Source: Streptomyces sp. MBT53 (GTDB taxonomy: Bacteria; Actinomycetota; Actinomycetes; Streptomycetales; Streptomycetaceae). From it: a stretch of 55,060 nt of DNA. Position 1 is the first letter of the stretch. Each line of letters starts with the position of its first letter. Where the stretch lies: positions 1 to 55,060 of the forward strand of contig NZ_JAEQAZ010000084.1 of the NCBI RefSeq assembly GCF_016654115.1, written 5' to 3'. The notes below the pieces were generated by a model that saw nothing but the letters and a program-made list of their open reading frames with translations, did no database searches and was not told the DNA's origin. Below are positions 1 to 8,334 of the stretch, piece by piece. The position numbers were made by a program, and so were the translations under genes.

Positions 1-2
1 CC

Positions 3-125
3 GGAGCCGGAGCCGGAGCCGACTCGGCCGAGGGTCAAGCCGGCCCGGCCGCAGCCGATCCAACCCCCGAAGGCCAAGGCCCCGAAGATCCGACCCCCGA
101 CACCCCCGCAGGAGGCCCGCAGTGA
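3..125 (+). CDS. C-terminal tail of the upstream nuo operon gene (partial)
   Basis: An open frame enters from the left edge and stops at TGA 123-125, overlapping the GTG start of nuoH by three bases (GTGA). The visible 40 residues are a low-complexity Ala/Gly/Pro/Glu/Asp tail with no domain, so the product cannot be identified from them. By operon order it is the gene before nuoH: NuoG in a complete 14-gene operon, or NuoD (or another subunit) in the shorter nuo locus some streptomycetes carry. The frame and the overlap are seen directly; the identity is inference. Confidence 0.6.
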   Translation, partial: GAGAGADSAEGQAGPAAADPTPEGQGPEDPTPDTPAGGPQ

Positions 126-1093
126 ACGACGCGTTCGACGTCGCCCTGCGACTCCTGATCGTCTTCGTCGTCTTCCTCACCTTCCCCCTCATCGTCGGTC
201 AGACCGAGCACAAGGTGATGGCCCACATGCAGGGCCGCCTCGGTCCGATGTATGCCGGTGGCTTCCACGGCTGGGCCCAACTCGTCGCGGACGGCGTGAA
301 GTTCGCGCAGAAGGAAGACATCGTCCCGGCGGGTGCGGACCGCCGTATCTTCCAACTCGCCCCCGCCGTCGCCCTCCTCCCGTACCTGCTCGTCCTCCTC
401 GCCATCCCGATCGGCCCGGGCGAGGGTGCCGTCGGTCAAGTCCTGGACGCGGGTATCTTCTTCGTCCTCGCGGTGATGGGCGTGAGTGTCCTCGGCTCCC
501 TCATGGCCGGCTGGGCCTCCGCCAACAAGTTCTCCCTCCTCGGCGGCCTCCGCACCGCCGCCCAACTCCTCGCCTACGAACTCCCCATGCTGCTCACCGC
601 CGCTTCCGTGGCCATGGCGGCCGGCACGGTCTCCCTCCCCCGCATCCTCGACGCCTTCCACTGGTGGTGGCTGCCCTGGCAGATCGTCGGCGCGATCGTC
701 TTCTTCGTGGCCGGCCTGGCCGAACTCCAGCGGCCCCCCTTCGACATGCCCGTCGCCGACTCCGAGATCATCTTCGGCGCCTACACCGAGTACACCGGTC
801 TCCGCTTCGCTCTCTTCCTCCTCGCCGAGTACGCCGGAATCGTCGTCCTGTGCGGCCTGACCACCGTCCTCTTCCTGGGCGGCTGGCACGGCCCGTGGGG
901 TGCGGACGGACTCGGCTGGGTGTGGACCCTGCTGAAGACCGCGCTCCTCGCCTTCGTCGTCATCTGGCTCCGCGTCACCTATCCCCGCTTGCGCGAGGAC
1001 CAGCTCCAGAAGCTCTCCTGGACCCTCCTTGTCCCCCTCTCCCTCGCTCAGATCGCCCTCACCGGCATCGTGAAGGTGGTGTTCCTCCAGTGA
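122..1093 (+). CDS. nuoH: NADH-quinone oxidoreductase subunit H
   Basis: Membrane subunit of complex I that joins the peripheral arm to the membrane arm and forms part of the quinone site. At 323 residues it is about the E. coli NuoH length, without the long C-terminal extension I associate with the main NuoH of streptomycetes. Family signatures are visible: the N-terminal stretch with GPMYAGGFHGWAQ near residue 40, the loop ELQRPPFDMPVADSEI around residue 205, and multiple hydrophobic helices. The GTG start overlaps the upstream stop, and the stop overlaps the GTG of nuoI, so the genes are translationally coupled. Confidence 0.95.
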   Translation: MNDAFDVALRLLIVFVVFLTFPLIVGQTEHKVMAHMQGRLGPMYAGGFHGWAQLVADGVKFAQKEDIVPAGADRRIFQLAPAVALLPYLLVLLAIPIGPGEGAVGQVLDAGIFFVLAVMGVSVLGSLMAGWASANKFSLLGGLRTAAQLLAYELPMLLTAASVAMAAGTVSLPRILDAFHWWWLPWQIVGAIVFFVAGLAELQRPPFDMPVADSEIIFGAYTEYTGLRFALFLLAEYAGIVVLCGLTTVLFLGGWHGPWGADGLGWVWTLLKTALLAFVVIWLRVTYPRLREDQLQKLSWTLLVPLSLAQIALTGIVKVVFLQ

Positions 1094-1887
1094 CCCCGTT
1101 TCCCGGCTCCGGCCTGGCCAAGGGCCTGGCCGTCACCCTCCGCACGATGACGAAGAAGACCGTCACCGAGCAGTACCCGGACACCCAGCCCGACCTCCCG
1201 CCCCGCACCCGCGGAGTCATCGGCCTGTTCGAGGAGAACTGCACGGTCTGCATGCTCTGCGCCCGCGAGTGCCCCGACTGGTGCATCTACATCGACTCCC
1301 ACAAGGAGACGGTCCCGGCGGCGGCCCCGGGTGGCCGCGAGCGCAGCCGCAACGTCCTCGACCGCTTCGCCATCGACTTCTCCCTGTGCATGTACTGCGG
1401 TATCTGCATCGAGGTCTGTCCTTTCGACGCCCTGTTCTGGTCCCCGGAGTTCGAGTACGCCGAGACCGACATCCACGAACTCACGCACGAACGCGACAAG
1501 CTCCGCGAGTGGATGTGGACCGTCCCGGCCCCACCCGCCCTCGACCCCGGCGCGGAGGAGCCCAAGGAGATCGCCGCCGCCCGCAAGACCGCCGAGAAGC
1601 TGGCCGCGACTCAAGCTGCCGCGGAGGCGGAGGCCGCCGAGGCGGTGGAGGCGGCCCAGGCTGCGGAGGACACCGGGGCTGCAGGGGTCGCCCAGGCTGC
1701 GGAGGTCACCGAGGTCACCGAGGTCACGGAGGTCACCGAGGCCGCGGAGGTCACCGAGGCCGCGGAGGTCACCGGGGTCGCTCAGACCGCGCCCGAGTCA
1801 CCCGAGTCACCCGAGGCGCCCGAGCCCGCCGAGCCCGGCCACGCCGAGTCGGCCTCGCCCACCGACCCGCCGGAGGGACAGTCGTGA
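1090..1887 (+). CDS. nuoI: NADH-quinone oxidoreductase subunit I with a long repetitive tail
   Basis: Iron-sulfur subunit of complex I carrying two 4Fe-4S clusters on the electron path to quinone. Both cluster motifs are intact: CTVCMLCARECP near residue 50 and CMYCGICIEVCP near residue 100. The start is GTG at 1090, overlapping the nuoH stop; longer readings of this frame upstream are nuoH in another frame. The conserved domain ends near residue 150. About 110 further residues of Ala/Glu/Val/Thr/Pro repeats follow, making 265 residues against roughly 160-210 in most relatives. The tail has no recognisable domain and could be a flexible or coiled extension. Confidence 0.95.
   Translation: MTPFPGSGLAKGLAVTLRTMTKKTVTEQYPDTQPDLPPRTRGVIGLFEENCTVCMLCARECPDWCIYIDSHKETVPAAAPGGRERSRNVLDRFAIDFSLCMYCGICIEVCPFDALFWSPEFEYAETDIHELTHERDKLREWMWTVPAPPALDPGAEEPKEIAAARKTAEKLAATQAAAEAEAAEAVEAAQAAEDTGAAGVAQAAEVTEVTEVTEVTEAAEVTEAAEVTGVAQTAPESPESPEAPEPAEPGHAESASPTDPPEGQS
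1701..1775 (+). repeat. In-frame 9/15-bp minisatellite in the 3' end of nuoI
   Basis: Tandem copies of GAGGTCACC, then of a 15-bp unit containing GAGGCCGCG plus GAGGTCACC, encode repeated E-V-T and A-A-E-V-T steps. A second short run of GAGTCACCC units follows near 1795-1812. All units are multiples of three, so copy-number changes would keep the frame open. This is a likely length polymorphism between strains. Confidence 0.8.
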
Positions 1888-2609
1888 CCCTCGCCGCCAC
1901 TGCCACCGCCACGGCAACCCTCGCCGCCACCCACACCCACGGCTTTCTCTCCCCGACCGGCGTGGAGATCGCCTTCCTCCTCGTCGGCCTGGTCACCTTC
2001 GGCGCCGCCCTCGTCACCGTCACCACCAAGCAGCTGGTGCACGCCGCCCTGTGGCTCGTGGTGGCCCTCGGGGGCGTCGCCGTCGAATACCTCCTGCTCA
2101 CCGCCGAGTTCATCGCCTGGGTGCAGGTCCTCATCTATGTCGGTTCCGTAGTCGTCCTCCTTCTCTTCGGTCTGATGCTCACCAAGGCCCCCATCGGCCG
2201 CTCCCCGGACGCGGACTCCGGCAACCGCTGGGCCGCCCTCGCCGTGGCCGTCGCCGCCGCGGCGGCCCTGGTGTGGGTCGTCGTCGACGCCTTCCGCGCG
2301 ACCTGGATGGACCTGGACGGTCCGGCCGCCGGCTCCACCGCGGTGACCGGCGCGAGCCTGTTCCAGAACTGGGTCCTCCCCTTCGAGGCCCTCTCCGTCC
2401 TTCTCCTCGCGGCGCTGGTCGGCGCGATCGTCCTCTCCCGCAAGTCGAAGGCGGAGTCGAGCTCTCCCCCTGTGAACTCCCGGCCCGCGACCGGTAGTTC
2501 CCCATCCGTCCCGGATTCCCGTAATCACACGATCGGGCGAAAAGGTGCGGTTGAGGGCAACGGTCCCACCGCCCGGAACAACCCGACCGAGCAGGAAGGA
2601 GCCCGCTGA
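1884..2609 (+). CDS. nuoJ: NADH-quinone oxidoreductase subunit J
   Basis: Antiporter-arm membrane subunit of complex I. The first 190 residues carry five hydrophobic segments, including the typical FIAWVQVLIYVGSVVVLLLFGLML stretch (a membrane helix of the NuoJ family, near residues 75-98). The last 45 residues are a hydrophilic Ser/Pro/Asn-rich tail not needed for the fold. The GTG start at 1884 overlaps the nuoI stop (GTGA), and the TGA at 2607-2609 overlaps the ATG of nuoK (TGATG), so translation is coupled on both sides. The protein has 241 residues, a usual size for actinobacterial NuoJ. Confidence 0.93.
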   Translation: MTLAATATATATLAATHTHGFLSPTGVEIAFLLVGLVTFGAALVTVTTKQLVHAALWLVVALGGVAVEYLLLTAEFIAWVQVLIYVGSVVVLLLFGLMLTKAPIGRSPDADSGNRWAALAVAVAAAAALVWVVVDAFRATWMDLDGPAAGSTAVTGASLFQNWVLPFEALSVLLLAALVGAIVLSRKSKAESSSPPVNSRPATGSSPSVPDSRNHTIGRKGAVEGNGPTARNNPTEQEGAR

Positions 2610-3052
2610 TGCACCTCGTCTATCCCGCCGTGCTCGCCGCCCTCCTCTTCTGCACAGGCGTCTACGGCGTCCTCGCCCGCCGCAACGCGATCCTCGTCCT
2701 GATGTCGGTCGAGCTGATGCTCAACGCCGTCAACCTGAACCTGGTCGCCTTCGACGTCTGGCTCAGCCGGACCGCCGAGGACAAGCTCCACTCCGGCCAG
2801 GCCCTGACGCTGTTCACCATCGCCATCGCCGCCGCCGAGATCGGCATCGGCCTGGCGATCGTCCTCGCCGTCTACCGAGCCCGCGGCACCTCGGACATCG
2901 ACAGGCTCCGCGACACCGCCGAGGGCCACGAACCGGACGGTCCCGGCGGTCCCGGTGGACCTGGCGGACCCGGCGATCCCAGTGGGGTCGACGGCCCCGA
3001 CAGCGACGGCACCGAGCCCCCCGCGGCCGAGAAGGCTGAGGCCACCGCGTGA
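2609..3052 (+). CDS. nuoK: NADH-quinone oxidoreductase subunit K with Gly-Pro tail
   Basis: Small three-helix membrane subunit of complex I next to the proton-pumping subunits. Residues 1-98 match the family: an N-terminal helix, the motif VLMSVELMLNAVNLNLVAF with the conserved membrane Glu, and the third helix with EIGIGLAIVLAVYR. NuoK is normally about 100 residues; here 147, because a tail with four consecutive GGP-type units plus acidic residues is added. The start overlaps nuoJ by one base, and the stop overlaps the nuoL GTG. Confidence 0.94.
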   Translation: MHLVYPAVLAALLFCTGVYGVLARRNAILVLMSVELMLNAVNLNLVAFDVWLSRTAEDKLHSGQALTLFTIAIAAAEIGIGLAIVLAVYRARGTSDIDRLRDTAEGHEPDGPGGPGGPGGPGDPSGVDGPDSDGTEPPAAEKAEATA

Positions 3053-5043
3053 CCACGACCACCCTCGCCGTCCTCGTCCCCCTTCTCCCGTTCCTGGGCG
3101 CCGCGGCCGGCCTGCTCCTGGGCCGTACCGCCCCCGGCTTCGTCCGCCCGCTCGCCGTGCTGCCGACGCTCGCCGCGCTCGCGCTGGCCGCGATCGTCGC
3201 CGTACGCCAGGGCGGCGAGGCGGCCATCGACTCCGCCACCGAGCTCACGCCCACCGGCTCGGTCCCCGTCGAACTCGCCCTGCACATCGACGGCTTCGCC
3301 GCCCTCGTCGCCGTCCTGGTCGCCTTCGTCGCCACCTGCGTGCAGATCTACTCGACGGGCTACCTGCGCGACGACCCGCGCTACCCCTCGTACGCCGCGC
3401 TCGTCTCCCTCTTCACCTCCGCGATGCTCCTGGTCGTCTACTCCGGCGACCTGATCGTGCTGCTGGTCGGCTGGGAAGTCATGGGCATCTGCTCCTACTT
3501 CCTCGTCGGCCACTACTGGGAGACCCCGGAGGCCCGCGCCGCCTCCATGAAGGCCTTCCTCGTCACCAAGCTCGGCGATGTCCCCTTCCTGATCGGCCTG
3601 TTCGCGCTCGCCACCGACGCCGGGTCCTTCCGCATCACCAAGATCCTGAGCACCGTCGCGAGCGGTGGGCTGCACCACCCGACACTGATCGCGCTGCTGC
3701 TCCTGGCCGGCGTGGCGGGCAAGTCGGCGCAGTTCCCGCTGCACACCTGGCTGCCCGACGCGATGGCCGGCCCGACCCCCGTGTCCGCGCTGATCCACGC
3801 CGCGACGATGGTCGCCGCCGGTGTCTACTTCGTCGCCCGTCTCCTCCCGGTCTTCGAGGCCTCCTCGGCCGCGATGGTCGTCCTCGCCGTCATGGCCGCC
3901 GTGACGATGACCGGCTCGGGCCTCGCCGCGTTCGCCCAGGACGACATCAAGCGCGTCCTCGCCTACTCGACGATCGGCCAACTCGGCTACATGACCGGTG
4001 CCTTGGCCGTCGGCGACCGCGGTGCCGCCGTCTTCCACCTCCTGTCCCACGGCGCCTTCAAGGCGCTGCTCTTCCTCGCCGCCGGCGTGATCATCCACGC
4101 CTCCGGCACCAACTCACTGGCCGCCATGTCCCGCATGGGCAACCTGCGCGCCCGCGTCCCCGATGCCTTCTGGACGATGACCGTGGCGCTCCTCGCACTC
4201 GCCGCGATCCCGCCGTTCAGCGGCTTCTTCTCCAAGGAGTCCGTCCTCGGCGCCGCCGAACACGCGGCCACCGAGCACACCGCGCGCATCCCCGGCGCCG
4301 CGGGCTGGATCGTCCTCGTCGCCGGCCTGCTCACGGCCCTGCTCACCGCCGCCTACGCGACGCGCCTGTGGCTGCTCGCCTTCCACGGCAGGGGAGTCGA
4401 GGCCCCCGACCACGGCAGGCAGCCCGTCGTGATGAACGCGGTGCTGTGGGTGCTCGCCGTCCCGTCCCTCGCCCTCGGCGGACTCGCCTACCGTGTGCTC
4501 CCGGACTGGTTCGACGGCCGCGACCTGACCCCGACGCTCACCACGTCCGTCCTCGGCACGGGTGTCGCGCTCGTCGGCGGCATCGTCACCTACGGCGCCT
4601 GGCGGCACACCACCGCGCTCGCGGCCCGCACACCGCTGGGCGCGGTCGCGGCCCACCCGGAGGGCGACGCCGGACTCGTCGAGGCCGAGGCCATCGCGAG
4701 CCACACGCCCGCCTACGGAGACGTGGCATCGGCACCCGACCCGGCGGACCCGGGCCGCCTCCTGCTCGGCCCGCTGCACCGCCACGCGGCCACCGGCTTC
4801 CACCTGGACGCCGTCTACGCGGCCCTGTTCGTCCGCCCGGTGATGGCGGCGGCGGGTCTCGTCCGGTTCCTCGACCGCGAGGTCGTCGACACCTACGTAC
4901 GGGGCGCGGGCACCCTGCCCCGCCTCGCCGGAGCCGCCGTACGGCGCGCCCAGACCGGCAATCTGCAGACCTATGTGAGCGCGCTGCTCGCCGGCACCGT
5001 CGTCCTGACGGTCGCCGTCCTCCTCGTCGCCACGGGAGCGTGA
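3049..5043 (+). CDS. nuoL: NADH-quinone oxidoreductase subunit L
   Basis: Largest antiporter-like, proton-translocating subunit of complex I (664 residues). The Mrp-type core is clear: GWEVMGICSYFLVGHYW near residue 145, the helix with the functional Lys in AGKSAQFPLHTWLPDAMAGPTPVSALIHAATMV (residues about 224-256), and DDIKRVLAYSTIGQLGYM near residue 300. The region after residue 500 holds the amphipathic and C-terminal helices. It starts with GTG at 3049, overlapping nuoK. Only six bases separate it from nuoM. Confidence 0.96.
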   Translation: MTTTTLAVLVPLLPFLGAAAGLLLGRTAPGFVRPLAVLPTLAALALAAIVAVRQGGEAAIDSATELTPTGSVPVELALHIDGFAALVAVLVAFVATCVQIYSTGYLRDDPRYPSYAALVSLFTSAMLLVVYSGDLIVLLVGWEVMGICSYFLVGHYWETPEARAASMKAFLVTKLGDVPFLIGLFALATDAGSFRITKILSTVASGGLHHPTLIALLLLAGVAGKSAQFPLHTWLPDAMAGPTPVSALIHAATMVAAGVYFVARLLPVFEASSAAMVVLAVMAAVTMTGSGLAAFAQDDIKRVLAYSTIGQLGYMTGALAVGDRGAAVFHLLSHGAFKALLFLAAGVIIHASGTNSLAAMSRMGNLRARVPDAFWTMTVALLALAAIPPFSGFFSKESVLGAAEHAATEHTARIPGAAGWIVLVAGLLTALLTAAYATRLWLLAFHGRGVEAPDHGRQPVVMNAVLWVLAVPSLALGGLAYRVLPDWFDGRDLTPTLTTSVLGTGVALVGGIVTYGAWRHTTALAARTPLGAVAAHPEGDAGLVEAEAIASHTPAYGDVASAPDPADPGRLLLGPLHRHAATGFHLDAVYAALFVRPVMAAAGLVRFLDREVVDTYVRGAGTLPRLAGAAVRRAQTGNLQTYVSALLAGTVVLTVAVLLVATGA

Positions 5044-5049
5044 GCAGGC

Positions 5050-6624
5050 GTGATCGATATCAACGAGTCCGTGATGCAGGTTCTTCTGGCGTTCGTCGTC
5101 GTCGGCCCGCTCCTCGGCGCCGTCGCCGCTCTCCTGCCCGCCCCGCCGGGGCTGAAGGGGAAGTCGCCCGAGCAGGCCGTCCTACGGCACGGCGTCACCG
5201 TGACCGGCGTGATCCTCATCGCCGCGATCGTCCTCGCGCTCGGCTTCGACCACGACCATCCGTCGAAGATGCAGGCCACGACCGACATCAGCTGGATCCC
5301 CGCACTCGACGTGCGCATCCACCTCGGCATCGACGGCATCTCCCTCCCCCTCCTGGTCCTGACCGCGCTGCTGACCTTCCTCTGCGCGCTCTACTCCTAC
5401 TTCAAGATGCCAACGGGCCCGTCCCCGAAGGCATTTGTCGCCCTGATCCTCGTCCTGGAGTCCGGCACCCTCGCCACCTTCGCCGTCCTCGACCTGATCC
5501 TCTTCTTCCTCGCCTTCGAGACCGTCCTCATCCCGATGTACTTCCTCATCGCCCGCTGGGGCGGTGCCCAACGCACCCAGGCCGCCTGGAAGTTCATCCT
5601 CTTCACACTGCTCGGCTCCGTCGTCATGCTGCTCGGCCTGCTCCTGATCGGAATCAAGGCGGGCACATTCGACATGGTGGCACTCGCCACTGACAACGGC
5701 CGCTCGCTCACCACATCCGTGCAGGTCATCGCCGTTCTGGCGGTCGGGATCGGGCTCGCGGTCAAGACGCCGATGTGGCCGCTGCACAGCTGGCTGCCCG
5801 ACGCCCACACCGCCGCTCCGACCGTCGGCTCGGTCCTGCTCGCGGGCGTGATGCTGAAGATGGGCACGTACGGGTTCGTCCGCATCCTGCTGCCGATCGC
5901 CCCCGACGGCATGCACACCTTCGCGCCCTACCTCGCCGCCTTCGCCGTCGTCGGGATCATCTACGGTTCCCTGGCCTGCCTCGCCCTCGCGAAACAGGGC
6001 GCGAAGGGCGACCTCAAGCGCCTCATCGCCTACTCGTCCGTCGGCCACATGGGCTTCGTCCTGCTGGGCATCTCGACGATGACCCCGACCGGCGTGAACG
6101 GCGCCCTGTTCGCCAACATCGCCCACGGCCTCATCACCGGCCTCCTGTTCTTCCTCGTCGGCGCCCTCAAGGACCGCACGGGCACGACCGACCTGGACAC
6201 CCTCGCCGAGGAGACCGGCGCGGCCCTCTACGGCAAGGCCCCGCGCCTCGGCGGCCTGCTCGCGTTCGCCGCCGTCGCCTCGCTCGGACTCCCCGGACTC
6301 GCCGGATTCTGGGGCGAGATGCTGGCACTGTTCGGCGCGTTCAAGCCCGCCGCCGACCTCAGCCGCCCCGCGTTCCTCACCTTCATGGCGATCGCGGCCT
6401 TCGGCACCCTGCTGACCGCCGCCTACATGCTCGCCGTCGTCCGCCGCGTCTGCATGGGCGCCGTGGCGCAGGAGGCGCCGAAGCTCGCCGACGTCCAGAC
6501 GTACGAGTTCGCGGCCTGGACCCCGCTCGTCGCGCTCACCGTCGCCGCCGGCCTGTGGCCGAAGGCACTCCTCGGCCTGACCGACCCGGCCGTCCAGCAG
6601 CTCCTCGCAGGAGGCACCCGATGA
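5050..6624 (+). CDS. nuoM: NADH-quinone oxidoreductase subunit M
   Basis: Second antiporter-like subunit of the complex I membrane arm, 524 residues, the usual length. Family marks include the conserved helix Glu in FETVLIPMYFLI near residue 158, VKTPMWPLHSWLPDAHTAAPTVGSVLLAG around residue 238, and KRLIAYSSVGHMGFVLLGI near residue 325. It starts with GTG at 5050 six bases after nuoL, and its TGA overlaps the ATG of nuoN. It is part of the same coupled operon. Confidence 0.96.
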   Translation: MIDINESVMQVLLAFVVVGPLLGAVAALLPAPPGLKGKSPEQAVLRHGVTVTGVILIAAIVLALGFDHDHPSKMQATTDISWIPALDVRIHLGIDGISLPLLVLTALLTFLCALYSYFKMPTGPSPKAFVALILVLESGTLATFAVLDLILFFLAFETVLIPMYFLIARWGGAQRTQAAWKFILFTLLGSVVMLLGLLLIGIKAGTFDMVALATDNGRSLTTSVQVIAVLAVGIGLAVKTPMWPLHSWLPDAHTAAPTVGSVLLAGVMLKMGTYGFVRILLPIAPDGMHTFAPYLAAFAVVGIIYGSLACLALAKQGAKGDLKRLIAYSSVGHMGFVLLGISTMTPTGVNGALFANIAHGLITGLLFFLVGALKDRTGTTDLDTLAEETGAALYGKAPRLGGLLAFAAVASLGLPGLAGFWGEMLALFGAFKPAADLSRPAFLTFMAIAAFGTLLTAAYMLAVVRRVCMGAVAQEAPKLADVQTYEFAAWTPLVALTVAAGLWPKALLGLTDPAVQQLLAGGTR

Positions 6625-8144
6625 GCGCCCCGGTCCAGCCTCTCGCGGAGTCGATGGTCCAGTCCGTCGACTGGCTCGCGATCGCACCGCCCACCATCAC
6701 GGCCGTCGTCGGCCTGGTCGTCCTCGTCGCCGACCTGTTCCTCCCGGACGCCAAGAAGGCACTCCTGGGGTGGGCGTCGGTCGCGGGCCTCGCCGCCTCC
6801 GCGCTCATGCTGCTGCCCCTCCTGGACGGCGACCGCGCCACCTTCTGCCTCACCGGCGCCCCGACCGCCTGCAGCTATACGGCGGACCGCTTCACCCTGG
6901 TCATCCAGTTCCTGGTCCTCGGAGGCGCCCTCCTCGCGGCCCTCCTGTCGATCACCACCCTGAAGGACGCCGACAAGGGACTCCCCGAAGGGGAGTACTG
7001 GTTCCTGCTGCTCTCCTCCGCCGCGGGCGCCGCCCTCCTGCCCGCCTCCCGCGACCTCGCGACCCTGATCGTCGCCCTGGAGGTCGCCTCCCTGCCCGCG
7101 TTCGCCCTCGTCGGCATCCGGCACGGCGACAAGAAGTCCGCAGAAGCGGCCCTCAAGTTCTTCCTGTCCTCGGTCACCGCGACCGCGGTCAGCCTGATGG
7201 GCGTCAGCTTCGTCTACGCCACCACGGGCACCCTGTACCTCACCGAGATCGCCGACCGCATCCAGCACGTCGACGGCCAGTTCCACACCCTCGCCCAGAC
7301 CGGCGTCGTCCTCACCCTCATCGGCTTCGCCTTCAAGACGGCCGCCGTCCCCTTCCACTTCTGGGTACCCGACACCTACGTAGGGGCGCCCCTCCCGATC
7401 GCCGCCTACTTGTCGGTCGTCGGCAAGGCGGTCGGCTTCTCCGGCCTGATCCTCGTCACCGTCGTCGCCTTCCCGTCGTACGCCGACGTGTGGGGTCCGG
7501 CGCTCGCCGCACTGGCCGCCCTCACCATGACGGTCGGCAACCTGGGCGCCCTGCGCCAACAGGCCACGCGCGCGTACAGCGCGGTACGGCTGCTCGCCTG
7601 GTCCTCCGTCGGCCAGGCCGGCTACCTCCTCGTACCGATCGCCGCCGCCGCGTACTCCAAGGACGCCCAGAAGTCGATCGGCTCCACCGTCGCCTACGCC
7701 CTCATGTACGCGGCCGTGAACCTCGGCGCCTTCGCGGTGGCCGCGCTGGTGGGCCGTAGCAGAGCCCTGAACCGCATCAGCGACTACCGCGGCCTGTACG
7801 CGTCGAACCCCCTGGCAGCCCTCCTCCTGGCCTTCTTCCTGCTGTGCCTCGCCGGACTGCCGCCGGGGGTCATCGGGCTCTTCGCCAAGGTCACCGTCTT
7901 CTCGGCGGCCGTCGACGCGGGTCTGGGCTGGCTGGCGGTCGTCATGGCCGTCAACGTGGTGATCGCGCTTTTCTACTACCTCCAGTGGACGGCTCTGCTG
8001 TTCCGCGCGCCCGAGGGAGAGCACGACAAGCACCGCGTCCCGGCCCCCCTCACCGCCGCCCTCGCGCTCACCGGTGCCCTCGGAATCGCCCTCTCCGGAG
8101 CACCCCAACTGGTCCTGCGCTTCGCCGACACCGGACTCTTCTGA
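6621..8144 (+). CDS. nuoN: NADH-quinone oxidoreductase subunit N
   Basis: Third antiporter-like subunit and the last nuo gene here, 507 residues. Recognisable segments are ALEVASLPAFALVGIRHGDKKSAEAALKFFL near residue 155, FKTAAVPFHFWVPDTYVGAPLPIAAYLSV near residue 238, and RLLAWSSVGQAGYLLVP near residue 325. I chose the ATG at 6621, which overlaps the nuoM stop; the longer upstream reading is nuoM out of frame. About 190 bases separate it from htpX and no strong intrinsic terminator was seen there. Confidence 0.95.
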   Translation: MSAPVQPLAESMVQSVDWLAIAPPTITAVVGLVVLVADLFLPDAKKALLGWASVAGLAASALMLLPLLDGDRATFCLTGAPTACSYTADRFTLVIQFLVLGGALLAALLSITTLKDADKGLPEGEYWFLLLSSAAGAALLPASRDLATLIVALEVASLPAFALVGIRHGDKKSAEAALKFFLSSVTATAVSLMGVSFVYATTGTLYLTEIADRIQHVDGQFHTLAQTGVVLTLIGFAFKTAAVPFHFWVPDTYVGAPLPIAAYLSVVGKAVGFSGLILVTVVAFPSYADVWGPALAALAALTMTVGNLGALRQQATRAYSAVRLLAWSSVGQAGYLLVPIAAAAYSKDAQKSIGSTVAYALMYAAVNLGAFAVAALVGRSRALNRISDYRGLYASNPLAALLLAFFLLCLAGLPPGVIGLFAKVTVFSAAVDAGLGWLAVVMAVNVVIALFYYLQWTALLFRAPEGEHDKHRVPAPLTAALALTGALGIALSGAPQLVLRFADTGLF

Positions 8145-8208
8145 GCCACCGGCACATACCACCGTCCTCACCCGGACGGCCCACGCCCGGCGCCGTACGC
8201 ACAAGGGA

Positions 8209-8278
8209 ACTAGTGGCCCTCGCCTGGCGTTGACCAGTGCGGAAGGGTCCACTGGACGTGGCACCACGAGACCAGTGG
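8209..8278 (+). promoter_or_regulatory. Repeated ACCAGTG/CACTGG boxes upstream of htpX
   Basis: Four related boxes sit between nuoN and htpX: ACTAGTGG at 8209-8216, CCAGTG at 8234-8239, its inverse CACTGG at 8250-8255, and CCAGTGG at 8272-8278. The middle two form an inverted repeat with a 10-base spacer. A TTGACC (8230-8235) overlaps the second box and could be a -35 element, but no good -10 follows at 17 bases. This is a plausible binding region for a stress regulator; no known heat-shock operator (CIRCE, HAIR) is present. Confidence 0.35.
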
Positions 8279-8334
8279 CATCGGAGATCAGCAAGCAAAG
8301 GGTTCCCCTGCCGCACGATTTTGGAGGGCGTACC

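Noticed and set aside
8074..8334. N-terminal extension of HtpX from an upstream start
   Set aside because: The extension overlaps nuoN, has no conserved sequence, and a good ribosome site marks GTG 8335.
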